Assembly: GCA_037042915.1 (NCBI GenBank)
Contig: CM073193.1
Span: forward strand, 7,502,001-7,566,000
DNA: 64,000 nt
Direction: 5' to 3'
Origin: Auricularia sp. M13
Taxonomy: Eukaryota; Basidiomycota; Agaricomycetes; Auriculariales; Auriculariaceae
Of the stretch, positions 32,185 to 43,627 are shown in pieces (positions within the stretch are counted from its first letter, which is position 1; each line of letters begins with the position of its first letter). A program made the translations under genes and the position numbers. The notes beneath the pieces were generated by a model. It did not search any database. It was not told the origin of the DNA and saw only the letters and a list, made by a program, of their open reading frames with translations.

Positions 32185-35100
32185 TCAGGGTGCAGTCGAC
32201 GGTCTCTGTACACCGATCGGTGGCGAGAGAAACACCTTGGGATATAAATCATGTCAAAGGGAGTATTCGCCGCACACGGCGGGAAGCGCACCTCATAGTC
32301 GTTCTCGTTCGCAGGGTTGCCCGTAATCTTCAGGACGCGCATGAGCACCTTGTACGTGCCGTTCGGAATCGCGGTTCCGTTGGCAAACAGAGCACCATCG
32401 AAAGACAACTCATCGAAGCCGTTGGTCTGTATGTTGGAATGAGTATAGAATAGGCAAGCCCTCGGTCTCCGCGCCACGCACCGGGTCATCATTGTTTCGC
32501 GGCAAGAAATCAAATTCGGCGAGGGGGCCAATGGTTTTCACTGCATTGAACGAGCCCTTGTTTGGCCTCCCGAGTCCCGGCCACCAGCCAGAAAATCCAC
32601 GCTTCTTGAGATCTGTCGAGATTCTAATGTTCGGAGAAACAAGATCGATCTTGAGAGCGGGCGTGCCCATCGCGAGCCGGAACAGCAGTGAAGGCTGACA
32701 AGGGCACAATGAAACCGTCAACTGCAGGCAGTGATGATAGCAGGGGAAGCATGACGCACGACGTCAGTCCCAGTGAACGTATAGTTGCGCGCGCTTTCTT
32801 GAACGTTGCCGTCTCCATCGACAATGACGGGGGTCTCGATACCGAAGAACGCATCGGTATTGTCAACGACCTGGGCGTCCTTGAGAGCCGATGCGAGGCC
32901 GAGATATGAGACCTTCAGCGTCTCCGTCGCCGATTTGACCTGGATGAAACCACTGAACACAGGGAGCGTCTTCGGGTCCAGGCCTCTCGGAGGTGTAATG
33001 GTCACAGTGACCCTGCCCGACCCGCCGGCCGGCAGGACCAAGGTGGAAGGAGAGATTCTGACGCCCGCTGCGGCCTTGGACAAAGGCACAGGGAAATCGG
33101 CAGGGAACAGGGTGCCGGGAATGAGTGAGATCATGGTACCCGCCGGCACATGCGTCAGCTTGAAGGTTTGGCGAGTCCGGCCTGTATTCCGAACGGTAAT
33201 GGTGTGCGTGCCCTTGAAGTTGGCTGTGTCGTTCAACAAGAGTTCTCCCGGAGTCACCACTGTCGTGAAGTGAATGGCATTGTTCACGTTGATTAATCCC
33301 GCGCCCTGCTGGGCGAGCGTCTGCGGAGGGGATCCGTCCGTGAGGTTACTTGGCACGGTCTGCGCCGTCGTCTGCAACAGCGTGCGAACGCTGCGTGCGA
33401 TGCCTCGTCCCTTACTCTGCAGCAAGAGTGCTGCACTTCCCGCGGTCTACGACAATGAGGATGGGAGTTCATGTTCGCGGGAGAGTGTGACTCACGAATG
33501 GCGTGGCCATGGACGTTCCTATGAAATATTTAGATGCTGTGCCCTCAGATTGCCTTGCAATTCCGTGCATACCTGACAGGATAGCGAAGGATCCTAGAGG
33601 GACCGGGAAAGTTGACAGAATGTTCCCGCCCTGAGGATCGAGTTATTAACTATTATTATTCCAAGAGAGTAAAGTAAACACACCGGAGCAGCGAGCGCAG
33701 GCTTGAAGAACATGTCGTTCGTTGGTCCAAACGAGGTGAAGCTCGACACGAGCCCACCCGTCTCGGTATTCGGCAACTGGACGGATCCCCCACTTTGCGG
33801 GAATGTGACAGTGATATTGGCGCCAGCAGCGAATTGTTGGACAAGCTACACGGTCTCCTGTCAGCGCACTATCTTGTGTGCCAAATGTTTGCCACTCACG
33901 AAGTCGCCGTCAGGTTCCATGATCAGAGCCGCTTTGTAAAGTTGCCGGTGTCGATTGCAGAGAATGATCCTCCATTGCTGCCAGTCAAGTGTTATTGTTG
34001 ACGGTTGCAAGATAGACTGCTGCCATGCCACCTACTTATAGATCAATACCACTTCTCCGCCCTTCGCGGCAATGTTGGTCAGTTTTTGCACCTGGAAGGA
34101 CTGTTCAGCGCTATCAAAGACGGTGCGTGGGATCGCTCACAAATGTGCAGGTTCCGCGCCGGACAACGGTGACAAATTTGGACAGGTCCGGCGTGCTGGC
34201 AGGCAAGGGATCGCAGGCATCGTCTTCGACGCCTTGAAGACCAGTCAGCTAAGAACTACGCTTGCAATTCTGCAGTGAAGAGGCCCACTGGTATCTGTCG
34301 ATGTGGCGAACACGGGGAACGGAGCGCTGCCGACGTCGAGCGGGAAAAGGTCGAAGTATGGCTAAAGGCAACACAATCAGGACTGCCTGGAATAAGTGCG
34401 TGTGAAAGGACTTGCGATCGGATCATGCGCAACGTTGGTGCGGACCGACTGAACGACATTGGCAACACTGTGAATGACATTAATTAGCCAAGGTCTCGCC
34501 GCGTGGCAAAGCTGCTCACTTGTCAACAGACGCCACCGAGATCGCATCGATGCCGTTTCCCGGACTGCTTGTGAAGAAGGCACCGAATGCGCCGTCGTTT
34601 CCGGCGGCAATCGTGACGACCTTTCCGGCGTTCGAGAGGCGGCTGGAAAGAACGGCAGTGGTTGACTGGGCTTCATGAGCAACGCCATATTATGAGAGAA
34701 TGCGAGACACACCTCTGTCCACCCATCACTGCCCCCGAGGGACATGGTTAGGATGTCCATACCATCGCTTGCGCCGCGGAGAAGGGCCGTCACAAGGACA
34801 TCGTCCGACACCTGCGAAGCACCTGTTAGCATGAAATGTACACCTTTGTGCCTTGCCGCACGCTTCCTGCACATCCAAACACGCGGTAGCTGAATAATGT
34901 GCTGTCGAAGGCGACACCGGAGATGTTGAATGGATTGGTTGGATCGGCCGCTGTTCGTGTGTTAGTGGCTAAGCTGCGATCACAGGCCGAACGGTCGTAC
35001 CTATTATACCCGCTACGTGGGTTCCCTTGATACCCTTCAGCAATCGCCCTTGCGGACGTCGGGCACTCTTACATGTCCATTGCACTGGTCCAGAGGATCC

Positions 35101-36252
35101 GGGTCGGGCACTGGCCATCATTAGAGCACGAACCAGAAGGACGGCGATATGACCCACCTGGGGTATTTGATCCATCGTACGCATCCCCAACCAAATCTTC
35201 CAGAGGGTGAGTCGCAGTGAGCGTGCAAGAAAGAACGCCGACGGACCAGTTCCACCTGCACGAGATCAATCAGCGATTAGACATATCCGGACAGGGGATA
35301 TACACACCGGCAACCTTGTGGCCCGGACCGAATGCACCTCCCAGCACGGGATTTGTATAGTCGGTACCTGCGTGCAGAAGGGCAGGCGATGAATAGATGA
35401 AGCCCAGAAGCTGTCAGGGACGCGTCGTGCATACCGGTGTCCAAGATGCCAATCTTTATTCCCTTTCCGGTGATACCCTGCGCGTGAAGCTTGTCTACGC
35501 CGGTCCTGAGCCACAATGAGCATCGGATTTCCAGGACGCGGTCGAAAAATCGCTCACATGACATGCGTCGATTCCGAGTCCGGGGGTACGGCACGATCAT
35601 TGGGACCGGAGGGGATGTGCTTATTGAAAATCCTGATGGTTCGTAGTTAGGAAACGGCGGGAAGGAACTGACTATCAGTCGTACCTAGGAGGAGGAAACA
35701 GCACCACAGGCCGGACAGCTTTGACACCGGATATCGAGCTCAGTTGATCAATGTCCTGCCAGTCAATCAGAGGAATGTCGCGCGAGCATAACTGAACCGA
35801 CCTTTGGGTTCTGGGACGGGACCGGGGACGGTCAGCCGTGAGCGCGCGTCTAGGGCGATTGCTTACCGACAAGGCAATGGAAACGCCAGTGAATAGGTCC
35901 GATTTGAACTGGCGACGCGTCTTGAAACCAATAGCCCTGCGCTCGAGGTTCTCGAAGAACTCTCCATGTGGCTGCAGGCCGCGAGTGTAAGCGAGGTACC
36001 GCACGTAGGGAGTCTACCGTGCACGGCCCACCTCTGCAGACCGCTTGGCCCCTGGTACCGTGCTTCCGGGCGCGAGTTCGACGATAAACGATCCTGGCAC
36101 GAAAGGGAACGTCGTTTTCCTGTGCAGCTGTCAGTACTTGCGGTGTAGAAGCAGCCCATAGCACAACAACAGACCTGGGAAGACTGCTGATGTCGACCTT
36201 GGCGACGGCGGAGGCCGCAGCGACGAACGCGACGAGGATGCGGGCCTTCATT
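32185..36252 (-). CDS. Secreted subtilisin-family serine protease (S8)
   Basis: Many short introns. Start MKARILVAFVAAASAVAKVD, a signal peptide, then an inhibitor-type propeptide (FVPGSFIVELAPGSTVPGAK; HGEFFENLERRAIGF). Catalytic Asp in GITGKGIKIGILDTG, His in GTHVAGI (after a DPDPLDQCNGH spacer), oxyanion Asn in VVTIAAGND-type text near 34600, and Ser in IGTSMATPF (about 33500). Downstream is a Fn3-like domain (FKGTHTITVRNTGRT, ISPSTLVLPAGGSGRVTV). The C-terminus is recovered by an intron after NENDYE, giving VFLSPPIG and a stop at 32185. Secreted proteases of this type degrade extracellular protein for nutrition. All four catalytic residues are present, so the gene looks intact. Confidence 0.88.
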
Positions 36253-36974
36253 TCCCAAGCCGTCGAGCGGTGCAGAGGGCCCGTAGCTTTGTGCGCAATT
36301 GACGGCCCCCATTTATAACCCATCCGGCCACAGTAAGTAATAAATTGTCGCTTCCACTGTCTTCTGATAAGATCCGTGACTTCACGCCAACTGCAGCGTC
36401 TGGTACCGGCATGCCCGAAATGCGCGGGACCACATCGACATGTGCAACTTGTGGCAGCACGCCACCAGACCTCTCTATCTCCTCAGATTATGTCGACAGC
36501 GATGCACTGGTTATAGACGGCCATTGAATCCAGAATAGCCGATGGCGGTAGAAGGTGGCAGACATGTCTCCGGCGTTGGGCAAAGCAGTGGGCCATATAG
36601 TGGAGTCTGCCGTTGTCCGGAATTCTGGCGAAGTATATGCCCTTATGAGGCTCTGTAGCAGAATAGCCGGCAGCCCAGGTCTCTGTGAGGAACTTGGGAA
36701 TGCACCAAAGTTGAAGCGCTTGGTTCAGTATTTGGCGCGTTTGTCGCTATAGTAAGCGGCGAAGGAAGCCAGGCAGATAAGACTGTTGTCAGGAGAGTTG
36801 TCGTAAGATCCCAGACTGCAACCAAGGGAAAAAATGGGCAGCCCGAATGGATTGCAGGCGTCAAATGTCACGCGGAAACAAGCTGAAGGCAAGGATCGGC
36901 AAGGATTCGACTTCCGCCAAGCCTGTTTATCCCGTCGTCAACGCCGTCGCCGTCACCGTCCTTCCGTCGCTACC
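36253..36974. other. Divergent intergenic region
   Basis: Separates the subtilisin (leftward) from the coactosin-like gene (rightward), so holds both promoters. No specific element identified. Confidence 0.4.
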
Positions 36975-37471
36975 ATGTCCGGCGCCGACTCGCCTGAAAT
37001 CCTTGCCGCATACGACGCCGTGCGCTCTGATAAGGACGAGACCACGTGGCTGCTGCTGTCCTACAAGGGTGCTACAGGCTCCGACGTCGTTCTTACTGCC
37101 ACCGGCACCGGCGGCCTCGCTGAGCTTGCGACCAAGTTCGACCCGAACCAGGCGCAGTACGCATACTGCCGCGTCGAGTACGCCAACGACTCGGAGAGCA
37201 CAAGGACTAAGTGCGTTCTCTCTCGCGTTCCGCGGCGCCGCTCGTGGCTCACCGTGCCTACCCCAGGTTCATCTTCATCATCTGGATTGGCGAGGGCACC
37301 GGCGTCATGCGCAAGGCGCGCGTCAGCGTCCAGGCCGGCGACGTCAAGCGCGTTCTGCACCACCACAGCATCAGCGTCGACGCCCGCGATGTGGCCGATC
37401 TCGACGAGGAGGCCATCGTCAAGCGACTGCGGAAGGCGGGCGGCGCAGACTACAACGGCGGTCGTGGGTGA
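36975..37471 (+). CDS. Coactosin-like actin-binding protein (ADF-homology domain)
   Basis: Two exons (36975-37210, 37267-37471) give 146 residues, the whole length of a coactosin. It opens MSGADSPEILAAYDAVRSD and shows TTWLLLSYKG, YCRVEYANDSES, then after the intron KFIFIIWIGEGTGVMRKARV and LHHHSISVDARDV. This is a single ADF-H domain; coactosins bind actin filaments and slow capping. The intron falls within the domain and both junctions are consensus. Confidence 0.88.
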
Positions 37472-37994
37472 ATGTAACCCTATTATAAGTGAAGGCATGA
37501 TAGACATCTCGTATCTTTATACCCACGATCGCAGCTCTCTCCTCCGATGCTGGCCAGTTGCGTCCTCCAGTGTGAACTCCCAGTGGGCTCCTTGATGGAC
37601 GACGTTACTTCAAGGCCAATGGCCTGAATCACCTTGGGCCGCTGCCCAGTCTCCGTGACGCCCCCGAGGCCGGTATTCAATAAGACCGTCGCAAGGTGTA
37701 GCAATCACCGGCGGCATGAAACGCTCATAAGGGGGGTCCACTAATTGGGCACCATAGGTCTCGAGAAAATCGAGTGTACTGTATGCGCGATGACAGGGTG
37801 TTCAATGGGTACGATAATTTACATGATTAATGTCCAACACGGCGAAGACGAGACCGCACAACGGCAATTGTCTCTACGATGATCGGATTCTCCGATTCAA
37901 ACTGCACCCTGCTCCTCGCGTCGGAGCGAAGAGTTGCTAGTTCTATTCAAACGGGCCGTTGTCAACCGCTGTGCGAAGTCGCATCTGGAGATGC
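37472..37994. other. Intergenic
   Basis: Convergent 3' ends of the coactosin and membrane-protein genes; no feature recognised. Confidence 0.4.
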
Positions 37995-39385
37995 CTACCG
38001 ATGTATTTTTGACATGGAGTGCAGCTCTCCCCGCGTTACGTTGAGCTCGTCGTCGTCGAGCTCTCGCGGCGACCGCGACGGAGGCATGCGGATGGGATTC
38101 AACGACGACGTCGGCCCCGTCACAGTCGGCACCCACGTCGCGGTCTGGCTAGGGATATACCATTCGCACAGCCCACGCTGCATCCGCGTAGCGCATATAG
38201 ACATGACCAGCACTGAGAGATTGAACGATCAGCGGATGTCGGAGGCGCAAACAGAATACGCACGAGCAAATACGTTCGGTATTTGCGATATCAGGTCGTT
38301 GAGGTCCAGGTACATGAATATAACCGCTCCCAAGTACGCTACGCTGACGCAAATGAAGTATATGACACCCTGTCCGGTGAGGTCAGCAGCTGCGCGTTGG
38401 ATGTGTGGGCCGTCGCCCACGAATATTTACCTGGTTCATTATAAGGCTCCATAGCCCTCCTCCTCTGCCTGTGCGCTTGAGGAGGAAGAGCATGATGGCC
38501 AGACATAGCATATCGAAGCAGAATTGAATGACCGTGTTGAGTCGATGAGCGGCGAGGCCGACTGCAGCACAGAGGAAGAGTTCGGGAACATAGACTGCCT
38601 CCGACTAAGAACAGGGTGAGAAGCTGTCAAACTCACATGGGGCTTCTTACATGGTATATCCCGTATATGATGGCGCCCCAGTAGACGGCATAGAATATCC
38701 CCAGAGGAATCCATATGAACTTGTTTCTACCGGAAATAGCCACCCTGACAGACACGGCGATCAATGTCATGTGTGGAAAACTCTGGGCGGGGCTTACACG
38801 CGGAGAAACAGCAGGCCGGACGTGAACGCAACGCTGCTGTATGCTAATGCCTGCGAGAAGTCAGGGCGTTCCCGTCGCGTGTTCGTGAGACGCGCACGTG
38901 GAGAACATAATTCCACGCCTGCGAAAAACGTTAGATAATGAAGGAGCGAGTGAGCTGCCAGGACGCACTTCGCAATTAGTTGGTTCCATGACGTTGCATA
39001 TTCGTATGCCAACGACAATCGCGGCCAGCGTCGTATAGCGCGCCAGGAGATACACCTGTGGACGGAGTTTGAGACGCGAAGAACTGAGAAAACTTCGTAC
39101 GAACAAACATAGTGATCCCTGGCCGGCTGGGTCCATGCAGAGCTCGACGCACTAGCTGCAGGTCGAAGTCGAGGCTGGACACCAGTTCCCATCTAGAGCA
39201 TACGATCAGCTACAGGACCAGCAGCTGGCTGCGTTCGTCGCGCACACATAGACGCCAAAACCAACATGAACCAGCAGGGAGAAGGCCCCTGTTCAAACAA
39301 CGTCAGCGCGGCCCGGGGAATTGTTGGTCAGCGGGCGCATACTGCAGGAGTGGAAGTACGCCTTGTCCGACTTCCAGTTGACCAT
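37995..39385 (-). CDS. Seven-helix-type agaricomycete membrane protein
   Basis: Starts MVNWKSDKAYFHSC; introns join it to FSLLVHVGFGVYVWELVSSL and DFDLQLVRRALHG, then helices VYLLARYTTLAAIVVGIRIC, SSVAFTSGLLFLRVVAISGR, FIWIPLGIFYAVYWGAIIYG, AVYVPELFLCAAVGLAA, DMLCLAIMLFLLKR and VIYFICVSVAYLGAVIFMYL. The cytosolic tail includes TRMQRGLCEWY and acidic RELDDDEL. This layout, with the W-E-x2-x2-L-DF/EW motif after helix 1, is common in mushroom genomes with no assigned ligand or role. The junction after SQIPN is one base out in my reading, so one splice site is uncertain. Confidence 0.7.
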
Positions 39386-40344
39386 GTTGGCGTCGAGGGC
39401 TGGCCGAGAAAGAAAAGTGAGCGAGGGGAAGGAGCTAAAGACGGAGAGAAGGATAGGGGGAAGGCATCATCGGGAACGCGCCTCTTTTTGCCGACCGCGT
39501 ATCTGACGTCTTTTCGTCTTCCCACGGCCCGGCGGGAATCTAGACCGGCGAGTAACGGTGACCCTTGCAAGTCCTGAGAGATCTTTCGCAGGGCCACCCA
39601 AGGCCCTGTGCGATTGAGGCGGCGATTCCTCAATATCTCAGATACTAGACTAACCGGATTAGCGCACCCGTTGTCTCCGAAGATTAGATCACCGCTACTG
39701 CATTGCAGTCGGCAACGGTCCTCAGATCTTGATCCCGCCGTAGATCGATCGCACGCAACGCGCTGCGCGCGGTCACAAAAGTTTGATGGCAGATTGCTGG
39801 TGCTGTTTCTGCAGCTGGCCCCAGGCTGGCCCCCACGCGTCACGAGCGGCGGTGAACATGGTCAGATGTGTTCTTGGCGGCATTAAAGTTCAGATTCCCG
39901 AAAGGTTCGTCTGGCCGTTGTACTAGACAGTTGACGTTGATGACCGAAACCAATGTCGGCTTGCCAAATTCTTGCTGCTTCGACGATTAGGCCAGAATTT
40001 GCCAGAATGGACTTCGATCATTCACATGCATTGTGCAGTTGGTGCAGCTTGAAGGCGATCGAAAGAATCACAGCAGCGGAGCACAGAGTCGAAGCATGCT
40101 GGTGCAAGTTGAAGCAGGAAGCAGACATAATTCTGAGGAAGCTTTCGCAATGCTAATTGGGGCATATTGGTATTTCGGTTTTGGGAGCTCTTGGGGAGGT
40201 CAAAGCACAGCTACAGGCTGTGCGCCTATTGCACATGGTCCATGGACGCATCTTGTGGACGTTGGACCTGGAATGGGACGAGGACAAGCTGGCTGAGCGG
40301 AGTTGCAACACGCGAACAGTACACGTCGCCAAATCCGCTCAGCA
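39386..40344. other. Intergenic
   Basis: Divergent spacer of nearly 1 kb; only shadow frames, no RNA gene or repeat found. Confidence 0.4.
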
Positions 40345-41095
40345 ATGACCCGCTCGCTTGCGCTCGCCGTCGTCGCCCTGCTCGCGGCCTCAGTCGCCGC
40401 GGCCGAGGACAAAGTTCAAATTGGAGTCAAGTACAAGCCCAAGGACTGCCCCATCAAGACCCAGAAGGGCGACAAGCTCTCGTGCGCGCGCTGGCAAGCT
40501 TCCAACGGGGCCAAGTGCTGACGCTAGCACGCAGTATGCAGTACACCGGTACGCTTGCGTCTGACGGCAGCAAGTTCGACTCGTCATACGACCGTGAAAA
40601 GTCGGCATTCATCGCTTCGTCTGGTCTGCTTTGCTCACTGCTCATGCAACCCGCTGTCATTAGGCCGTTCGACTTCACCATCGGAACAGGACAGGTCATC
40701 AAGGTGCGCAAAGAAAATTTAGCTCCATGATACGTGTTTCTGATTGTGCTTTGTAGGGCTGGGACCAAGGCCTCCTTGAGTACGTCCGCTCGTGCTTTGC
40801 TGAACGGACCATTCTCTCATACAGCTCTAGCATGTGCATCGGCGAGAAGCGTAAACTCAGGATTCCACCATCTTTGGGCTGTACGCTCATTCCGTTCTTT
40901 TCGAAGTCTCTCTAACCAGGACTTAGACGGGGACCGCGGCGCTGGCGCGAAGATTCCTGGCGGCGCAACGCTCATCTTTGAAGTTGAGGTGCGCATTGTC
41001 CACATCTTCCACCTTTCCTCCGACTGACCTGTTTCAGCTCACAGATATCCTTAACCGCAAAGCTCCTACACAGGAGCAGAAGCAGGAACTGTGAA
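40345..41095 (+). CDS. FKBP-type peptidyl-prolyl isomerase, secretory pathway/ER
   Basis: Signal peptide MTRSLALAVVALLAASVAAA, then a single FKBP domain over about six exons: MQYTGTLASDGSKFDSSYDR, FDFTIGTGQVIKGWDQGLL, MCIGEKRKLRIPPSLG, DRGAGAKIPGGATLIFEVEL. These supply the usual Y, D, F, V-I, W and F of the FK506/proline pocket. The protein isomerises Xaa-Pro bonds in folding secretory proteins. It ends TQEQKQEL; the last four residues resemble a KDEL/HDEL-type retrieval signal, consistent with ER FKBP13-like enzymes. Introns keep frame except for small uncertainty at 40790-40835. Confidence 0.88.
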
Positions 41096-41599
41096 TCCTC
41101 GCGGCCACAGTTTCGGGCATCCGAATGGCTGTATTCCTTGCGCCATGTAGTACACTATTTGCTCTCATACGCAGAGTATGCAGTTCTCCGGCAAGTCATT
41201 CTGCCAATGCAATGCCACGAGGGTTTCATTGCAACCCCATCTTTACCCAAGGAAAAATTCATCCTGACGCGAATATGATGGTCTGCAATCATCTCGGTTC
41301 ATGTTGCTTCGCGGAGATCCATTGGCCACGAATGATCCTCAAGGACAATATGATCGCACTGTCGCGTTATGTGAGGGTCTATTTGGAGATGTACTGACGC
41401 ACGCATCTCGGACTGCAAGCAAAACCAGAGCTTGTTACACAATTGGTACATAACGCACAGGGAGCCTGCCCGAACCATCTATTACTCGGACAACAGGGAC
41501 TCGGGGAAAGGTGGCCAAAAGCAGCATGACAAAAATTCCAAGTACTCCGAGGGAAAGACAGTAATGGCTGGGGATGAATGATGCTCGTTCCTCCTTCAA
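41096..41599. other. Intergenic, convergent genes
   Basis: 3' regions of the FKBP and desaturase genes. Nothing else seen. Confidence 0.4.
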
Positions 41600-43627
41600 T
41601 CAAGCAGAGGTAGGGGTGGGAGCCGCGGAGTCGCGGAACTGCGCGATACGGAGCTCGCGCAGCCGGCGTCGCGCGGCGCGCGAATGGTTGTTGAGTCCGC
41701 CGTGGAAGGCCCAAGTGCCCTCCCGCCAGTGTCCGATGGGCACACCTCTCTCCACCTTGGGCTCCTTTGCCTTTTCGTCCGTCGACCCCTCGCGAATGGA
41801 GTAGCTGCGAATAAGGCCGGCGCCTCCCGGCTAATGGGCGATACATTCAGTGCTCCATCTTGAAATTGGGTTAAATGTGAACTCACGTGTTCTCCGAGGA
41901 ACTTGGTCGCATCTACAACATAGCCGTCGATGACGAGCAGGCACCGGCCTCCGTTGTGAGCATGGGCGAGCGTCCGCGCAAAATCCCACGCCTGGTCGCC
42001 TTCGCTCGAGTCGCTCGTAGAGCCCTGGGACGACACCCATTCGCGATGTTCGGCGCTCACGTCGACATCAGTCTCGCTCCCGCGGTCTTCTTCTGCATCG
42101 GGATCCAGACCCTGCGCCTTGGCAGCCTCGCGGCGCTTCATGTCCTCCTGCGCCCACTGGATGTCCTGCGCGCGGGCGCGGCGCAGGCCCCAGACAAGTC
42201 CGAATCGGTGCAAGAACATGAGAAGCCACTTGCTCGGATCCCATTCGTCGGTGCGCAGTCCGGCACGGAAATCATGGGGGAAGGCATGCTACGGGAAAAG
42301 CATGAGACGGAGACCAGGCCAGAAGGCCGTTATCGGACTCACGTGCTGCATGTTCATTTAGTTACGAAATTGGTGCGGAGTCGCAGTACGTACGAAGTTG
42401 TGGTTGCCTTCTCCACCCGTCAACATTGCAAGCAACTGGGGGCCTCGTGAGAGGTACAGAAGCAAGGTTTGGATGAGCACCGACCAGGTTCCCCCGTGCA
42501 GTCACCTCGTCGCTGTACGGCTGCAGGCCGTTCCAATGGGCGAACCTGCGGCAGAAATGTTAGCCCGAGCACGCCGGGAATCCGCGGCGGACGGAAGGAA
42601 TGGTTACTCACGAGTTGACGATAAACGTGCAGTGCCAAACCACGATTCGCACACATATTCCACCGTAGAGATATCCGCCGAGCGCGTCCCCCCAAAGCGC
42701 GCCGAGCAGGGTAGGGAAGATCAGGCCGGAAAAGAGCGCGATTGGTACTTTGGATTAAACATCATGAGTAGAATCCCGGCACTGAGGAATTGCGTACCGT
42801 AATATTTGTGCTGCAAGCGAACGACTGAGGACATCTATCAAGACGCGCTCCGTGTTCGAAGGGGAATGTACTCACTGGGGTCGCGATCGAGGTCCTCCCG
42901 CCCAATGTAGTCCATGCGCGGATACTTGGGCTTGAAGAAGATCCATCCCATATGCGCGAACAGCATGCCACGTGTTGCAGCGTAGCTGTCAACGGATGAG
43001 ATCAGGCGAGAATGGGCGTGTAAAGTCCACACACGGGTCGTGCACAGGGTCGTCCGTGAATCGCTGGGAGGACGGGGATCAGAGGAAGCAGTCGGCGAGG
43101 CCGTGCGAGACGCCGGACGTACATGGTGCAGGCGGTGCCGCAGACACCTGCGCGATAACGCGAGTCAGCCTGCGGACAGTGACCTAAAAGGGGTTACATA
43201 CCACCACTGCGCGCCCGGCTCCGGTCAGCGCCGGTCGCGAATAGTCAGCATATGGTGAAAGCGCGCACCTTGACGCTACCCTGGAAACCGGACGAGCCGC
43301 AGAACGCAAGCACGGCGCGCACGACGGGGCCAGCGCGGAACGCGCGATGCGACCACATGCGATGGTAGCCGACAGTGATGCTGAACGTGGGTGGCACGTG
43401 GGTGTCATGCTTAGCGGGACGAGTAGGGCTCACCCGAAGACGGCTGCCTGCCAGAGCAGCGGGAGCATAAGCAACGTCGGCCTGGGCAGCGTCGCCGGCG
43501 GGTAATACCACAGGCTGGCGGCGGCGGCAACGTGCATGGCAACGAAGAAGACCGCGTTCGCCGTCCAGAACTCGCCGAGCTCGGGCGCTGCTGCCGGCGA
43601 CGGCGACGCGTGCTTGTGGGCGGTCAT
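41600..43627 (-). CDS. OLE1: Delta-9 acyl-CoA desaturase with C-terminal cytochrome b5 domain
   Basis: Introduces the first double bond into palmitoyl/stearoyl-CoA at the ER membrane. Start MTAHKHASPSPAAAPELGEF, then helices (WTANAVFFVAMHVAAAASLW). His boxes: HRMWSH, HRLHH, and third box HNFHH, where the first His of the HH pair comes from a 3-nt exon (42343-42345). DRDPVVRLQHKYY-type and HMGWIFFKPKYPRMDYIG segments are typical. A linker rich in acidic residues leads to the b5 domain: CLLVIDGYVVDATKFLGEHPGGAG (heme His) and AFHGGLNNHSRAARRRL (second heme His). The fused b5 supplies electrons, as in fungal OLE1 enzymes. Stop at 41600 after a short tail. Confidence 0.9.
42343..42345 (-). other. 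Proposed 3-nt microexon (CAC, His) in the desaturase
   Basis: Minus strand: ...AACTTC, intron of 48 nt (gtacgt...atgcag), CAC, intron of 44 nt (gtgagt...ccgtag), CATGCC... Only inclusion of CAC restores the invariant HxxHH box. Confidence 0.75.
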
